DNA from: Flavobacteriales bacterium
Lineage (GTDB): Bacteria > Bacteroidota > Bacteroidia > NS11-12g > UBA955
Assembly: GCA_947463125.1 (NCBI GenBank)
Contig: CANHQZ010000020.1
Coordinates: forward strand, 1 to 36,452
Direction: 5' to 3'
Length of the DNA: 36,452 nucleotides
Numbering within the stretch: the stretch's first letter is position 1; every line of letters begins with the position of its first letter. The notes under the pieces were generated by a model. It did not search any database. It saw only the letters and a list, made by a program, of their open reading frames with translations, and had not been told where the DNA came from. A program made the position numbers and the translations under genes. This document shows, piece by piece, positions 24,159-31,277 of this stretch.

Positions 24159-24807
24159 AAACAAGTTTTTGTATGCGTTTATAACCATCCCAGTTGCCAC
24201 CCTGGTTGAGCATTTCGGTATTTTCCCGATACATCAACCCGATTCCTTTCCCATAAACTTCCAGGTATTTGTATTTCTCCAGGGCATTGCTGATTTCCTT
24301 GCCCACTACCGAAAGTGTAGTATCTGATTTTATATAGGTTCCGTGATAGGGTTCGAACAGATTGCTGTAGGAAAGCATGGCGGGTGGCAGGTTATTGCGG
24401 CTGTTCAAATTCCACAAAAAATCCTCTGCCGGCGGAAAACTGATTTTCAGGTACCGAAGATTTTCTTCCACGCGTTCATAATAATCGTGGGTGGTTTTTG
24501 CGTAATACATTTTCCTGAAATGCCAGAAATCAAGGCTGTCTTTGCGGGTAACAATCTTAATGCGGGCAACCTGTTCATCGATATTATCGGCATAAACCGT
24601 ATCTACCATTTCCAGAAGTTCAAATGAAAAGGTATCCGGGATGGATGTATTCCGGTTGTAGGCGATGGAATCTACTTTATATAACCAACGATTGCCCTCC
24701 TGCATGGGAATCCAGCCGGAAAGCTCCTCCGACCTGTCATTGTTTAGGCTGTCTTTCTTACAGGCGAAAGCAATTACCAGCAAAAAGGCAATCAGCAGGG
24801 TTCTCAT
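24148..24807 (-). CDS. Lipoprotein B, paralogue of the gene at 24804
   Basis: The 219-residue protein has a lipobox (MRTLLIAFLLVIAFACKKDS, Cys16). The body matches its upstream neighbour along its length: WIPMQEGNRWLYKVDSIAYN versus YFPLRIGAERLYQYDSVHYS near the start, ERVEENLRYLKISFP versus QRIEDNRRNMVLSFP in the middle, and LEVYGKGIGLMYRE versus REVYGKAQGLLYRK near the end. The two are therefore a tandem duplication that has diverged strongly. Function is unknown; the fold looks all-beta. It overlaps its paralogue by ATGA and the peptidase gene by 11 bp, so all three are translated as a block. Confidence 0.8.
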   Translation of the reverse strand: MRTLLIAFLLVIAFACKKDSLNNDRSEELSGWIPMQEGNRWLYKVDSIAYNRNTSIPDTFSFELLEMVDTVYADNIDEQVARIKIVTRKDSLDFWHFRKMYYAKTTHDYYERVEENLRYLKISFPPAEDFLWNLNSRNNLPPAMLSYSNLFEPYHGTYIKSDTTLSVVGKEISNALEKYKYLEVYGKGIGLMYRENTEMLNQGGNWDGYKRIQKLVYAD

Positions 24808-25481
24808 GGAAAATACTGTATTAATTGCCAGGTAAGATCATACCCATCGGGTTTCTGTAAGTCCTGCAGATCGATGTCTCGTTTTTTGCGATACAGCAGG
24901 CCCTGGGCTTTGCCATAGACCTCGCGGGCTTCTCTCACAAAAATAAACGTACTGTCATACTGTTGTTTTACATAAACAGCCTCAGCATTACTGATATAGC
25001 CGTTGTCAAAAGGTTTGTCGACAGCAGAATACTGGTATTTGATGAACGTATTGAAACTGTCATTCCAGTAGCTGAAAGGATACCAGACCTTAAGGTTGCG
25101 GATGGGAAAACTGAGCACCATATTGCGGCGGTTATCCTCTATCCGCTGCACACCAAATGCATTCACATTAACCGCTATCAGATCGTAAAACTGATAAGAA
25201 CGACCGGTGTCTTTGCTCACGAATTGTTCCAGCCGATAGGCAAGATTTCCTGACTGATCCGTAAATGTATCCTTTACAAATTCTTTAATCAGATAGCGAT
25301 AAACTCTTGTATTGTTCAACAATCTGGAGTAATGCACAGAATCGTATTGGTAAAGGCGCTCTGCACCGATTCTCAGCGGAAAATATTCTGCCCCTTTGGA
25401 TTTGTAGTTTTCTGTTTCCTTTTTGCAAGACATGAGCAAACTCATACCCAGCCAGAGCGATATGAGCAGCAACCGCATCAT
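24804..25481 (-). CDS. Lipoprotein A, paralogue of the gene at 24148
   Basis: The 225-residue protein begins MMRLLLISLWLGMSLLMSCK with a lipobox Cys, so it should be lipidated in the envelope. The start may be either of two adjacent ATG codons (25481 or 25478). The first lies within the ATGA overlap with the permease stop. The mature region has many Tyr and Arg and the shared features of the pair: EGxRxLYxxDS near the start, ERIEDN-type central strand and EVYGKxxGLxYR near the end. Co-expression with an LptF-type permease suggests an outer-membrane or periplasmic job in the lipid-transport or secretion context, which is inference only. Confidence 0.8.
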   Translation of the reverse strand: MMRLLLISLWLGMSLLMSCKKETENYKSKGAEYFPLRIGAERLYQYDSVHYSRLLNNTRVYRYLIKEFVKDTFTDQSGNLAYRLEQFVSKDTGRSYQFYDLIAVNVNAFGVQRIEDNRRNMVLSFPIRNLKVWYPFSYWNDSFNTFIKYQYSAVDKPFDNGYISNAEAVYVKQQYDSTFIFVREAREVYGKAQGLLYRKKRDIDLQDLQKPDGYDLTWQLIQYFP

Positions 25482-26560
25482 TTTTGTGCAAACCGGTAAA
25501 ACAGCCAGGCCACGGGTATAAATAAAATATTCAGGGCCCAGACCGATACCCAGGAAGGCAAAACGCCGGTTTGCCCCATGCTGATAAAATACTTACTGAA
25601 AAACAAAAAGAATATTATAACGAATATACCGATTGCGAGCGAATATCCCAAACCGCCGCGGGTTTTACGGCCTGCCACAAAGACTCCTATGGCCACCAGA
25701 ATAAAGGTGCTGAATGGCGATGCATAGCGGCGGTGCAGCTCTGTTTCCAGCAACTTTATATTTTCTGAACCTCTGACCGTTTCCTTGGCAATAAATGACC
25801 TGAGTTCATTCTGATTCAGGCTTTGCACATCATCAATCCGAAAAAAGAAATCCCTTGCGTCAAATTGCAGGGTTGTATCCAGAAAAGGCTTGTAGGCAAT
25901 TTTCTGATTGCCGTTTGGCAGAAATTCACGCTGCCATACCATTTCCATACGCCACTTGCCTGATTTGCGGTTCCAGCGCATAAACCGCGCAAATAAATTA
26001 CTCTTTAGTTCTTTTCCCTGGTAGGTTTCAATATTTACCCCCACAGCAGTACTGTCGTTGTTGTTGAAGTACTCCATGTACAGTATCTCACCGGGTCTGA
26101 TTTGCCTGTAAATGGTAGCTTTTGCCTGACTCCAGTAATCGCGGAGATACATATTTTCAAAGCGTACCCGCGCCTTGTCGGTGATAGGAATAACCCAGGC
26201 ATTCAACAGATAACTGCCAAAAGTCAGCAAAGCGGCCACTCCCATATAGGGAAGTAAAATTCTTTTCAAAGACATACCACCTGCCAGCATGCTGATAAAT
26301 TCAGAACGTGAAGCCAGCCGGCTGGTGAAATACAATACAGAAATGAAGATAAAAATAGGACTGAATGTATTGATCAGGTGGGGAATAAATGCCACATAAT
26401 AGGTAAAGATGATGCTGTGTATGGGCGCTTTATGTTCCAGAAAATCATCCAGCTTCTCAGCAATATCAAACACAATGATGATGATGGTAAAAAGCAGTAT
26501 GGTCACCACGAACGTGGTGATAAACTTTTTAGCGATATACTTATCAAGCTCCTTCAGCAT
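25478..26560 (-). CDS. LptF/LptG-family permease
   Basis: The 360-residue protein (ATG 26560) begins MLKELDKYIAKKFITTFVVT and has the six-helix layout of LptF/G: three helices N-terminally (one in IPHLINTFSPIFIFISVLYF), a large periplasmic beta-jellyroll domain (about residues 125-250) and three helices C-terminally (STFILVAIGVFVAGRKTRGG onwards). In the Lpt system two such subunits and LptB extract lipopolysaccharide from the inner membrane. The -ELRSFI- region before the last helices is conserved. It lies 2 bp after the tgt stop and overlaps the lipoprotein start. Which of LptF or LptG it replaces cannot be told; many Bacteroidota carry two such genes apart. Confidence 0.88.
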   Translation of the reverse strand: MLKELDKYIAKKFITTFVVTILLFTIIIIVFDIAEKLDDFLEHKAPIHSIIFTYYVAFIPHLINTFSPIFIFISVLYFTSRLASRSEFISMLAGGMSLKRILLPYMGVAALLTFGSYLLNAWVIPITDKARVRFENMYLRDYWSQAKATIYRQIRPGEILYMEYFNNNDSTAVGVNIETYQGKELKSNLFARFMRWNRKSGKWRMEMVWQREFLPNGNQKIAYKPFLDTTLQFDARDFFFRIDDVQSLNQNELRSFIAKETVRGSENIKLLETELHRRYASPFSTFILVAIGVFVAGRKTRGGLGYSLAIGIFVIIFFLFFSKYFISMGQTGVLPSWVSVWALNILFIPVAWLFYRFAQK

Positions 26561-26562
26561 TA

Positions 26563-27678
26563 TTACCTTTTTTGGGCAATTATTGGCAATATTGCCGTTT
26601 TCCAATCAATAAAATCTCCATCAAGGATGTGTTTTCGTGCATTTCGCACCAACCACAGATAAAAGCGCAGGTTTTGCAGGCTGGCCACCACGGATCCTAG
26701 CATTTCATCGGCCACAAACAGATGGCGAATGTATGCCTTGGAATACTCCGGTGTCAGGCTGTCAAGCGGTTCAAAATCCTGAGACCATCTTTTGTTGCGG
26801 ATATTGATGATTCCGTTTGTGGTGAAAATGGTACCGTTTCTGCCGTTTCGTGTTGGCATTACACAATCAAACATATCGATACCGCGCTCAATGCATTCCA
26901 ATAGATTTTCAGGCGTGCCCACACCCATAAGATAACGCGCCTTATTGGCGGGCAGAATATCGGTTACCAGGTTGGTAATCCGGTACATGTCCTCGTGGGG
27001 TTCTCCCACGCTCAGTCCGCCGATGGCGTATCCGGGCGCTTCGTGATTCAAAACGTACTCGGCACTTTGCCTGCGCAAATCATCATAGACACTTCCCTGC
27101 ACAATGGGCAACAGCGATTGCTCATATCCATATAGCGGGAGGGTCCCGTTAAACTGTGCCATGCAGCGATCCAGCCAGCGGTGGGTCATGTGCATGCTTT
27201 TTTTCGCGTACTCGTAATCACAGGGATAAGGTGTGCATTCATCAAACGCCATGATGATATCGGCGCCAATGCTGCGCTGAATATCCATAACGTTTTCCGG
27301 TGTGAACAAATGTCTGCTGCCATCAATGTGGCTTTGGAAGGTAACCCCCTCCTCTTTCATTTTTCGTGTACCACTGAGGCTGTAAACCTGATATCCGCCG
27401 GAATCTGTCAGTATGGCGCGGGGCCAGTTGCTGAAAGCATGCAAACCGCCTGCCTGCTGCAAAACATCCGTTCCCGGACGCAGGTAAAGGTGATAGGTAT
27501 TTCCGAGTATGATATGGGCATTGATATCATCAAGTAAAAAATCCCGGTGCAGAGACTTCACCGTACCGGCGGTTCCCACCGGCATAAACACCGGTGTCTC
27601 AAAACTGCCGTGATCGGTTTCTACCAGACCTGCTCTGGCCTTACTGGCTGAATCGGTATGTTGCAGTGTGAATTTCAA
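26563..27678 (-). CDS. tgt: tRNA-guanine(34) transglycosylase
   Basis: This 371-residue TIM-barrel enzyme swaps guanine-34 of GUN-anticodon tRNAs (Asp, Asn, His, Tyr) for preQ1 on the way to queuosine. Visible motifs are ETPVFMPVGTAGTVKSL, AILTDSGGYQVYSL (substrate Asp), IVQGSVYDDLR, YAIGGLSVGEP and DCVMPTRNGRNGT with the nucleophilic Asp. The start appears to be TTG at 27678, 2 bp after the porT stop; no ATG is available nearby. The C-terminal region where other TGTs have the zinc ligands C-x-C-x2-C reads EPLDSLTPEYSKAYIRHLF, without cysteines. From memory this absence is shared by other Bacteroidota TGTs. A substrate tRNA, tRNA-His, lies at 6976. Confidence 0.95.
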   Translation of the reverse strand: MKFTLQHTDSASKARAGLVETDHGSFETPVFMPVGTAGTVKSLHRDFLLDDINAHIILGNTYHLYLRPGTDVLQQAGGLHAFSNWPRAILTDSGGYQVYSLSGTRKMKEEGVTFQSHIDGSRHLFTPENVMDIQRSIGADIIMAFDECTPYPCDYEYAKKSMHMTHRWLDRCMAQFNGTLPLYGYEQSLLPIVQGSVYDDLRRQSAEYVLNHEAPGYAIGGLSVGEPHEDMYRITNLVTDILPANKARYLMGVGTPENLLECIERGIDMFDCVMPTRNGRNGTIFTTNGIINIRNKRWSQDFEPLDSLTPEYSKAYIRHLFVADEMLGSVVASLQNLRFYLWLVRNARKHILDGDFIDWKTAILPIIAQKR

Positions 27679-27680
27679 AC

Positions 27681-28370
27681 TCAGTTTTGCGCCATCAATG
27701 ACAGGCTGAAAAGCCTGGGGAATATACTTTGGATGGATCCGCTGTAATAGCTGTTGGGAACGCGGTTTGCCAGACCATTGTTCAGGCCGTTGCTCATTTT
27801 CAGCTCAATGCTTAGGTCAACAAAATCGAGCTGAAACTCCCATCCTGCTCCGTATTCATAGTAAAATGTGTTTTTCTTCAATGCTACCAGCGGCTTATTT
27901 ACCCCGATAACAACATCTTCATTGCTTTGAAAATCGTGGCTCCAGCGCATCCCGCCCAGCACATAGAAACGCTTGTTGCCGTGCATTTTACTTCTGTATT
28001 TGAGTGTTAGCGGCAAATCGAATGAAATGGTTTCCATTTTGATATCCGGGCCCGGTGTATTTCTCCAGCGGTACTGCAAATCTCTTTGATGCAGCTGCAG
28101 CATGGTAAGCCCCTTCAGCTCCCAGTGTTTCCCGAAACGATATGCTATAGTGCCACCAAAGCCACCACCGGCTTGACCTCCCGGAAAAATCCCGGCTATG
28201 GAATCCTGGCGCTGCCAGAAAACCGGGTCCAGATTCACTTTCATTTTAGCGTAGGTACCTGTGAAGGCGATACCCCAGAAAAAATGTTTCCTGTAAATGC
28301 GGTTGGGATCTGTTTGCGCCTGTGCCTGAAGGCTGATCCAGAAAAGCGCTATGACAATTACTTTTCGCAT
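27681..28370 (-). CDS. porT: PorT-type outer-membrane protein of the type IX secretion system
   Basis: The 229-residue protein has a signal peptide (MRKVIVIALFWISLQAQAQ) and a small beta-barrel of about eight strands, e.g. FFWGIAFTGTYAKMKVNLD, GGTIAYRFGKHWELKGLTML, FYVLGGMRWSHDF and TFYYEYGAGWEFQLDFVDLS. It overlaps ubiE by 13 bp; ubiE-porT is the arrangement known for the T9SS gene porT in Porphyromonas and flavobacteria, so context strengthens the call. PorT is needed for T9SS function but its exact role is unsettled. T9SS cargo genes at 8739 and 31252 show that this genome uses the system. Sequence alone would only say outer-membrane barrel. Confidence 0.82.
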   Translation of the reverse strand: MRKVIVIALFWISLQAQAQTDPNRIYRKHFFWGIAFTGTYAKMKVNLDPVFWQRQDSIAGIFPGGQAGGGFGGTIAYRFGKHWELKGLTMLQLHQRDLQYRWRNTPGPDIKMETISFDLPLTLKYRSKMHGNKRFYVLGGMRWSHDFQSNEDVVIGVNKPLVALKKNTFYYEYGAGWEFQLDFVDLSIELKMSNGLNNGLANRVPNSYYSGSIQSIFPRLFSLSLMAQN

Positions 28371-29080
28371 ATATACAGCGAACTCACACCAAAGGTAAGG
28401 GGTTTTATTAAAACGGATTTAGCGCCGCAATCTTTCACTATACCGGCAAATTCTTGGCCTTCCGGAAATGCTTCCACGCTGCGGGGCAGGTAACTGTAGG
28501 CATTCACACTCGAGCTAACAAGTTTACCCACACCCGGCAATACTTTCTTAAAATAGAACCAGTATAACCCGCTAAACAGCCTGTTTTTGGGCTTGCTAAA
28601 TTCCAGAATATAGAGATGCCCGCCGGGCTTTATCACACGCAGCATTTCTTTAATTCCGGCCTGTAAATTCTCGAAATTACGCACCCCGAAGGCCACGGTA
28701 ACCGCATCAAATTCAGCATCACCGAAAGGCAGATTTTCCGAATCAGCCAGCTGCAGCCGAATTTGGCCGTTCAGGCCAGCCCTGAGAATTTTCTCATCTC
28801 CCTTTTTCAACATTCCGGCACTGATATCAATCCCGGTGATATTGGAACCTTTGATTTTTGCGATTTCAATAGCCAAATCTGCGGTACCCGTTGCAACATC
28901 AAGAATACGGCTGTGATGATTGGCAGACAGTGCTTTGCGCACCTTTTTGCGCCAGCCGCGGTCAATGCCCAGAGACAACAATCTGTTTAAAAAATCGTAT
29001 TTACCCGAAATGTCGTCGAACATTTGGGCAACTTGTTGTTTTTTTGAAAGCGCGGATTCCTGATTGGGTTTAACTTGCAC
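28358..29080 (-). CDS. ubiE: Demethylmenaquinone methyltransferase
   Basis: This 240-residue class I methyltransferase performs the last methylation of menaquinone (MenG/UbiE). It opens with QVAQMFDDISGKYDFLNRLL and LGIDRGWR, then shows the SAM loop ILDVATGTADLAIE, the family block ADSENLPFGDAEFDAV and AFGVRNFENL, and GGHLYILEFSKP. The likely start is GTG at 29080; no ATG is in frame between there and the conserved region. A TATATTTG box lies 19 bp upstream. It is the first gene of the minus-strand run that continues through porT, tgt and the permease to 22021. Confidence 0.95.
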   Translation of the reverse strand: MQVKPNQESALSKKQQVAQMFDDISGKYDFLNRLLSLGIDRGWRKKVRKALSANHHSRILDVATGTADLAIEIAKIKGSNITGIDISAGMLKKGDEKILRAGLNGQIRLQLADSENLPFGDAEFDAVTVAFGVRNFENLQAGIKEMLRVIKPGGHLYILEFSKPKNRLFSGLYWFYFKKVLPGVGKLVSSSVNAYSYLPRSVEAFPEGQEFAGIVKDCGAKSVLIKPLTFGVSSLYICEK

Positions 29081-29099
29081 AAGTGTTAAAATGAAGGTG

Positions 29100-29107
29100 C
29101 AAATATA
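29100..29107 (-). promoter_or_regulatory. -7 promoter box of the ubiE operon
   Basis: TATATTTG on the minus strand matches TAnnTTTG exactly and is followed 19 bp later by the GTG start. No -33 TTG was found. It would drive all eight genes down to 22021. Confidence 0.5.
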
Positions 29108-29142
29108 AGCATTCCCCCTCGGGCCTTCGCGGATGAATCGAT

Positions 29143-29754
29143 ATGACAGAAATTAAACAAGCCGATTTTCTCGGCAGCTGGGAAAGACAGGACGGAATGC
29201 CACACTTGGGACTTCCCGAATTTGCATTTATTGGCCGAAGCAATGTAGGAAAAAGCAGCCTCATCAACATGCTTTGCAACCGCAAAAACATGGCCCGGAT
29301 TTCTTCTAATCCCGGAAAAACCCAAACCCTGAATCTGTTTCTCATTGATAAAAAACTGCAGCTGTGCGACCTGCCGGGTTACGGCTACGCCAAAGTAAGT
29401 AAAACCCACCGCGAAAAATTTGCCCGGATGATCAGGCATTACCTGCTGAAAAGGCCTAACCTGATGTGCCTTTTTGTTTTGCTCGATTTGCGCATTCCAC
29501 CCCAGGCTATTGACATGGATTTCATCAACGACATCGGCGAACAGGGTATACCCTTGGCAATTATCGGCACCAAAGCCGACAAGCTTGGCAAAGAGGCTCT
29601 GAATCAAAGTGTTCATGCCATACAGGAAGAAATGCTGAAAAGCTGGGAAAACCTGCCGCCTTTCATGATAAGCAGCAGTGAAGACAAGACAGGCAAAGAC
29701 GACATCTGGAACTTTATTTTCGAAGCCTGCAAGGCGTTTAAACCGCTTCCCTGA
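29143..29754 (+). CDS. engB: Ribosome biogenesis GTPase YihA/YsxC (EngB)
   Basis: The 203-residue GTPase assists late assembly of the large ribosomal subunit. The G motifs are in order: G1 GRSNVGKSSLIN (about residues 32-43), G2 Thr in PGKTQTLN, G3 DLPGYGYAKVS, G4 GTKADKLGK and G5 ISSSEDKTG. The N-terminal strand EFAFIGRSNVGKS and the short overall length are those of EngB rather than Era or Der. It diverges from ubiE across 62 bp and is followed 14 bp later by meaB. No clear -7 box was found upstream of its ATG. Confidence 0.96.
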   Translation: MTEIKQADFLGSWERQDGMPHLGLPEFAFIGRSNVGKSSLINMLCNRKNMARISSNPGKTQTLNLFLIDKKLQLCDLPGYGYAKVSKTHREKFARMIRHYLLKRPNLMCLFVLLDLRIPPQAIDMDFINDIGEQGIPLAIIGTKADKLGKEALNQSVHAIQEEMLKSWENLPPFMISSSEDKTGKDDIWNFIFEACKAFKPLP

Positions 29755-29756
29755 AC

Positions 29757-29764
29757 TATCTTCG
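29757..29764 (+). promoter_or_regulatory. -7-like box upstream of meaB
   Basis: TATCTTCG (one base off TAnnTTTG) lies between the engB stop and the meaB ATG with a 4-nt gap to the ATG. It is the same spacing as at cvfB and dcd. Confidence 0.4.
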
Positions 29765-29768
29765 CCGT

Positions 29769-30662
29769 ATGGACTGGAAGTTGTTATCCCAAAGGGTTAA
29801 ATCGGGCGAAACAGCCGCTATTGCGCGCGCCATCAGCCTGGTGGAAAACAACCTTCCCGGCTGCCAAGCTCTGCTTGAAAGCCTTGAAACACATCCGATT
29901 CCGGTGGTTGGCATTACCGGCCCTCCCGGTGCGGGAAAAAGCAGCATTGTCAATGAACTTGCTGCCTACTGGCTCAATCAAAACCTGAAAGTGGCCGTCA
30001 TTGCCGTGGATCCTTCTTCTCCATTCAATTTTGGAGCACTGTTGGGCGACAGACTCCGTATGGCAGGGTTATTTACCCATCCCAACCTATTTATCCGAAG
30101 CCTGAGCAGCCGGGGAAGCCTGGGCGGTTTATCCTCGGGCATTTTAGAAACGATTGATATTTTTAAGCATGCCGGCTTCGACAGAATCATTGTGGAAACC
30201 GTGGGTGTGGGACAGAGTGAAGTTGAAATTGCCGGGGTGGCCGACACCACCGTCGTTGTAACCGTTCCGGAAAGCGGCGACGAAGTACAAACCCTGAAGA
30301 GCGGCGTGATGGAAATTGCCGATGTCTTTGTGGTGAATAAGGCCGACCGTGAAGGGGCAAGCCGCTTTGCGAGCCATTTAAAAGAAAGAGCCAGGGAAAA
30401 TGAAGCACATGAAACTAAGGTTATTGAGACCATTGCCATCAAAGGCAAGGGAATAGACCTGCTCAGCCAGGCCATATCCGATCATCACCAACAGCTGGAA
30501 AACAACCCCAGACGCTACATATTGCTGGCGGAGAAGCTTGGCAGAATCATTGCCAAGCGCCGTATGGCTGATTTCCATGCTGAAAAACAAGCGGAGATTC
30601 TGCGTCAAATTGCAAACAAACCCGGTTTCAATTTGTATGTATATGCGAATCAATTCAGCTGA
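29769..30662 (+). CDS. meaB: Methylmalonyl-CoA mutase-associated GTPase MeaB (ArgK family)
   Basis: This 297-residue G3E-family GTPase protects and reloads adenosylcobalamin in methylmalonyl-CoA mutase. Motifs are the P-loop GITGPPGAGKSS, the family block VDPSSPFNFGALLGDRLRM, SRGSLGGLS, ETVGVGQSEVEIA and the base-specificity motif NKADR. Length is at the short end for the family; the C-terminal dimerisation helix (IIAKRRMADFHAEKQAEI) is present. The mutase genes are not in this window. A -7-like box four bases upstream suggests its own promoter, though the 14-bp gap after engB also allows read-through. The next gene starts 6 bp downstream. Confidence 0.94.
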   Translation: MDWKLLSQRVKSGETAAIARAISLVENNLPGCQALLESLETHPIPVVGITGPPGAGKSSIVNELAAYWLNQNLKVAVIAVDPSSPFNFGALLGDRLRMAGLFTHPNLFIRSLSSRGSLGGLSSGILETIDIFKHAGFDRIIVETVGVGQSEVEIAGVADTTVVVTVPESGDEVQTLKSGVMEIADVFVVNKADREGASRFASHLKERARENEAHETKVIETIAIKGKGIDLLSQAISDHHQQLENNPRRYILLAEKLGRIIAKRRMADFHAEKQAEILRQIANKPGFNLYVYANQFS

Positions 30663-30668
30663 TTAAAC

Positions 30669-31277
30669 ATGATAGGAATTCTTTGTGGCTCATCCAGAGC
30701 CAACAGCAATACAGCAAGGGTAGGCAAAGCCATCAGGCGTATCCTTGTATCCAAAGGCATAGATGCCACCCTGATAGCCATACCCGATTTTGAAAACTAC
30801 GACATTCCGTTCAGCAACGGCGGATCCCTGAAGCCGGGCGCATTGAGTACTTTCAGCCAGGCTGTGTATGAAAGCATGGCCGGAAGTAAGCTCATTTTTA
30901 TATTGTCTCCGGAATACAACTGGTTTCCTACACCGGAAATCATCAACCTGATTAATCAGTTCGGCAAAAAGGACTTTTCAGACTGCTGGGAGGGAAAAAT
31001 CTTTGCCACCTGCGGCATCAGCAGTGGCAGAGGAGGAAGGATTCCCGCCATTCAAATGGGATATATGCTGAACAAGCTCATCAATTTCATGAATTGTAAC
31101 AGTATTGTTTCTGCCAAAAGCTTTGAAAGTCAGTTTACACCCAAGGCACTGGATAATGAAGGGTACAGTCTTGGAAATGCAGAATACGACGCCGGTCTGG
31201 AGGATTTTGTTCAATACAATCTCAACCTGATGCGGAAAGCGGATATTTTACTCAGCGAACCACTTGAAATCCGCTGA
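30669..31277 (+). CDS. NADPH-dependent FMN reductase family flavoprotein
   Basis: The 202-residue flavodoxin-like protein starts MIGILCGSSRANSNTARVGK, the FMN phosphate-binding loop GSSRxxSNT of this family, and has SPEYNWFPTPEIINLIN, the second flavin-contact loop, at about residues 80-96. A later CGISSGRGGRIP shapes the isoalloxazine site. Such enzymes reduce FMN, quinones or azo compounds with NAD(P)H. The substrate here is unknown. It follows meaB with a 6-bp gap and its last 26 bp overlap the 3' end of the convergent surface-protein gene, leaving no room for a separate terminator. Confidence 0.88.
   Translation: MIGILCGSSRANSNTARVGKAIRRILVSKGIDATLIAIPDFENYDIPFSNGGSLKPGALSTFSQAVYESMAGSKLIFILSPEYNWFPTPEIINLINQFGKKDFSDCWEGKIFATCGISSGRGGRIPAIQMGYMLNKLINFMNCNSIVSAKSFESQFTPKALDNEGYSLGNAEYDAGLEDFVQYNLNLMRKADILLSEPLEIR

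Noticed and set aside
31252-31277. 26-bp convergent overlap of the FMN reductase and surface-protein genes as a sign of a wrong gene end
   Set aside because: Both C-termini look normal (sorting domain ending in FQVVR and a plausible reductase tail), so a true overlap is the simpler reading.
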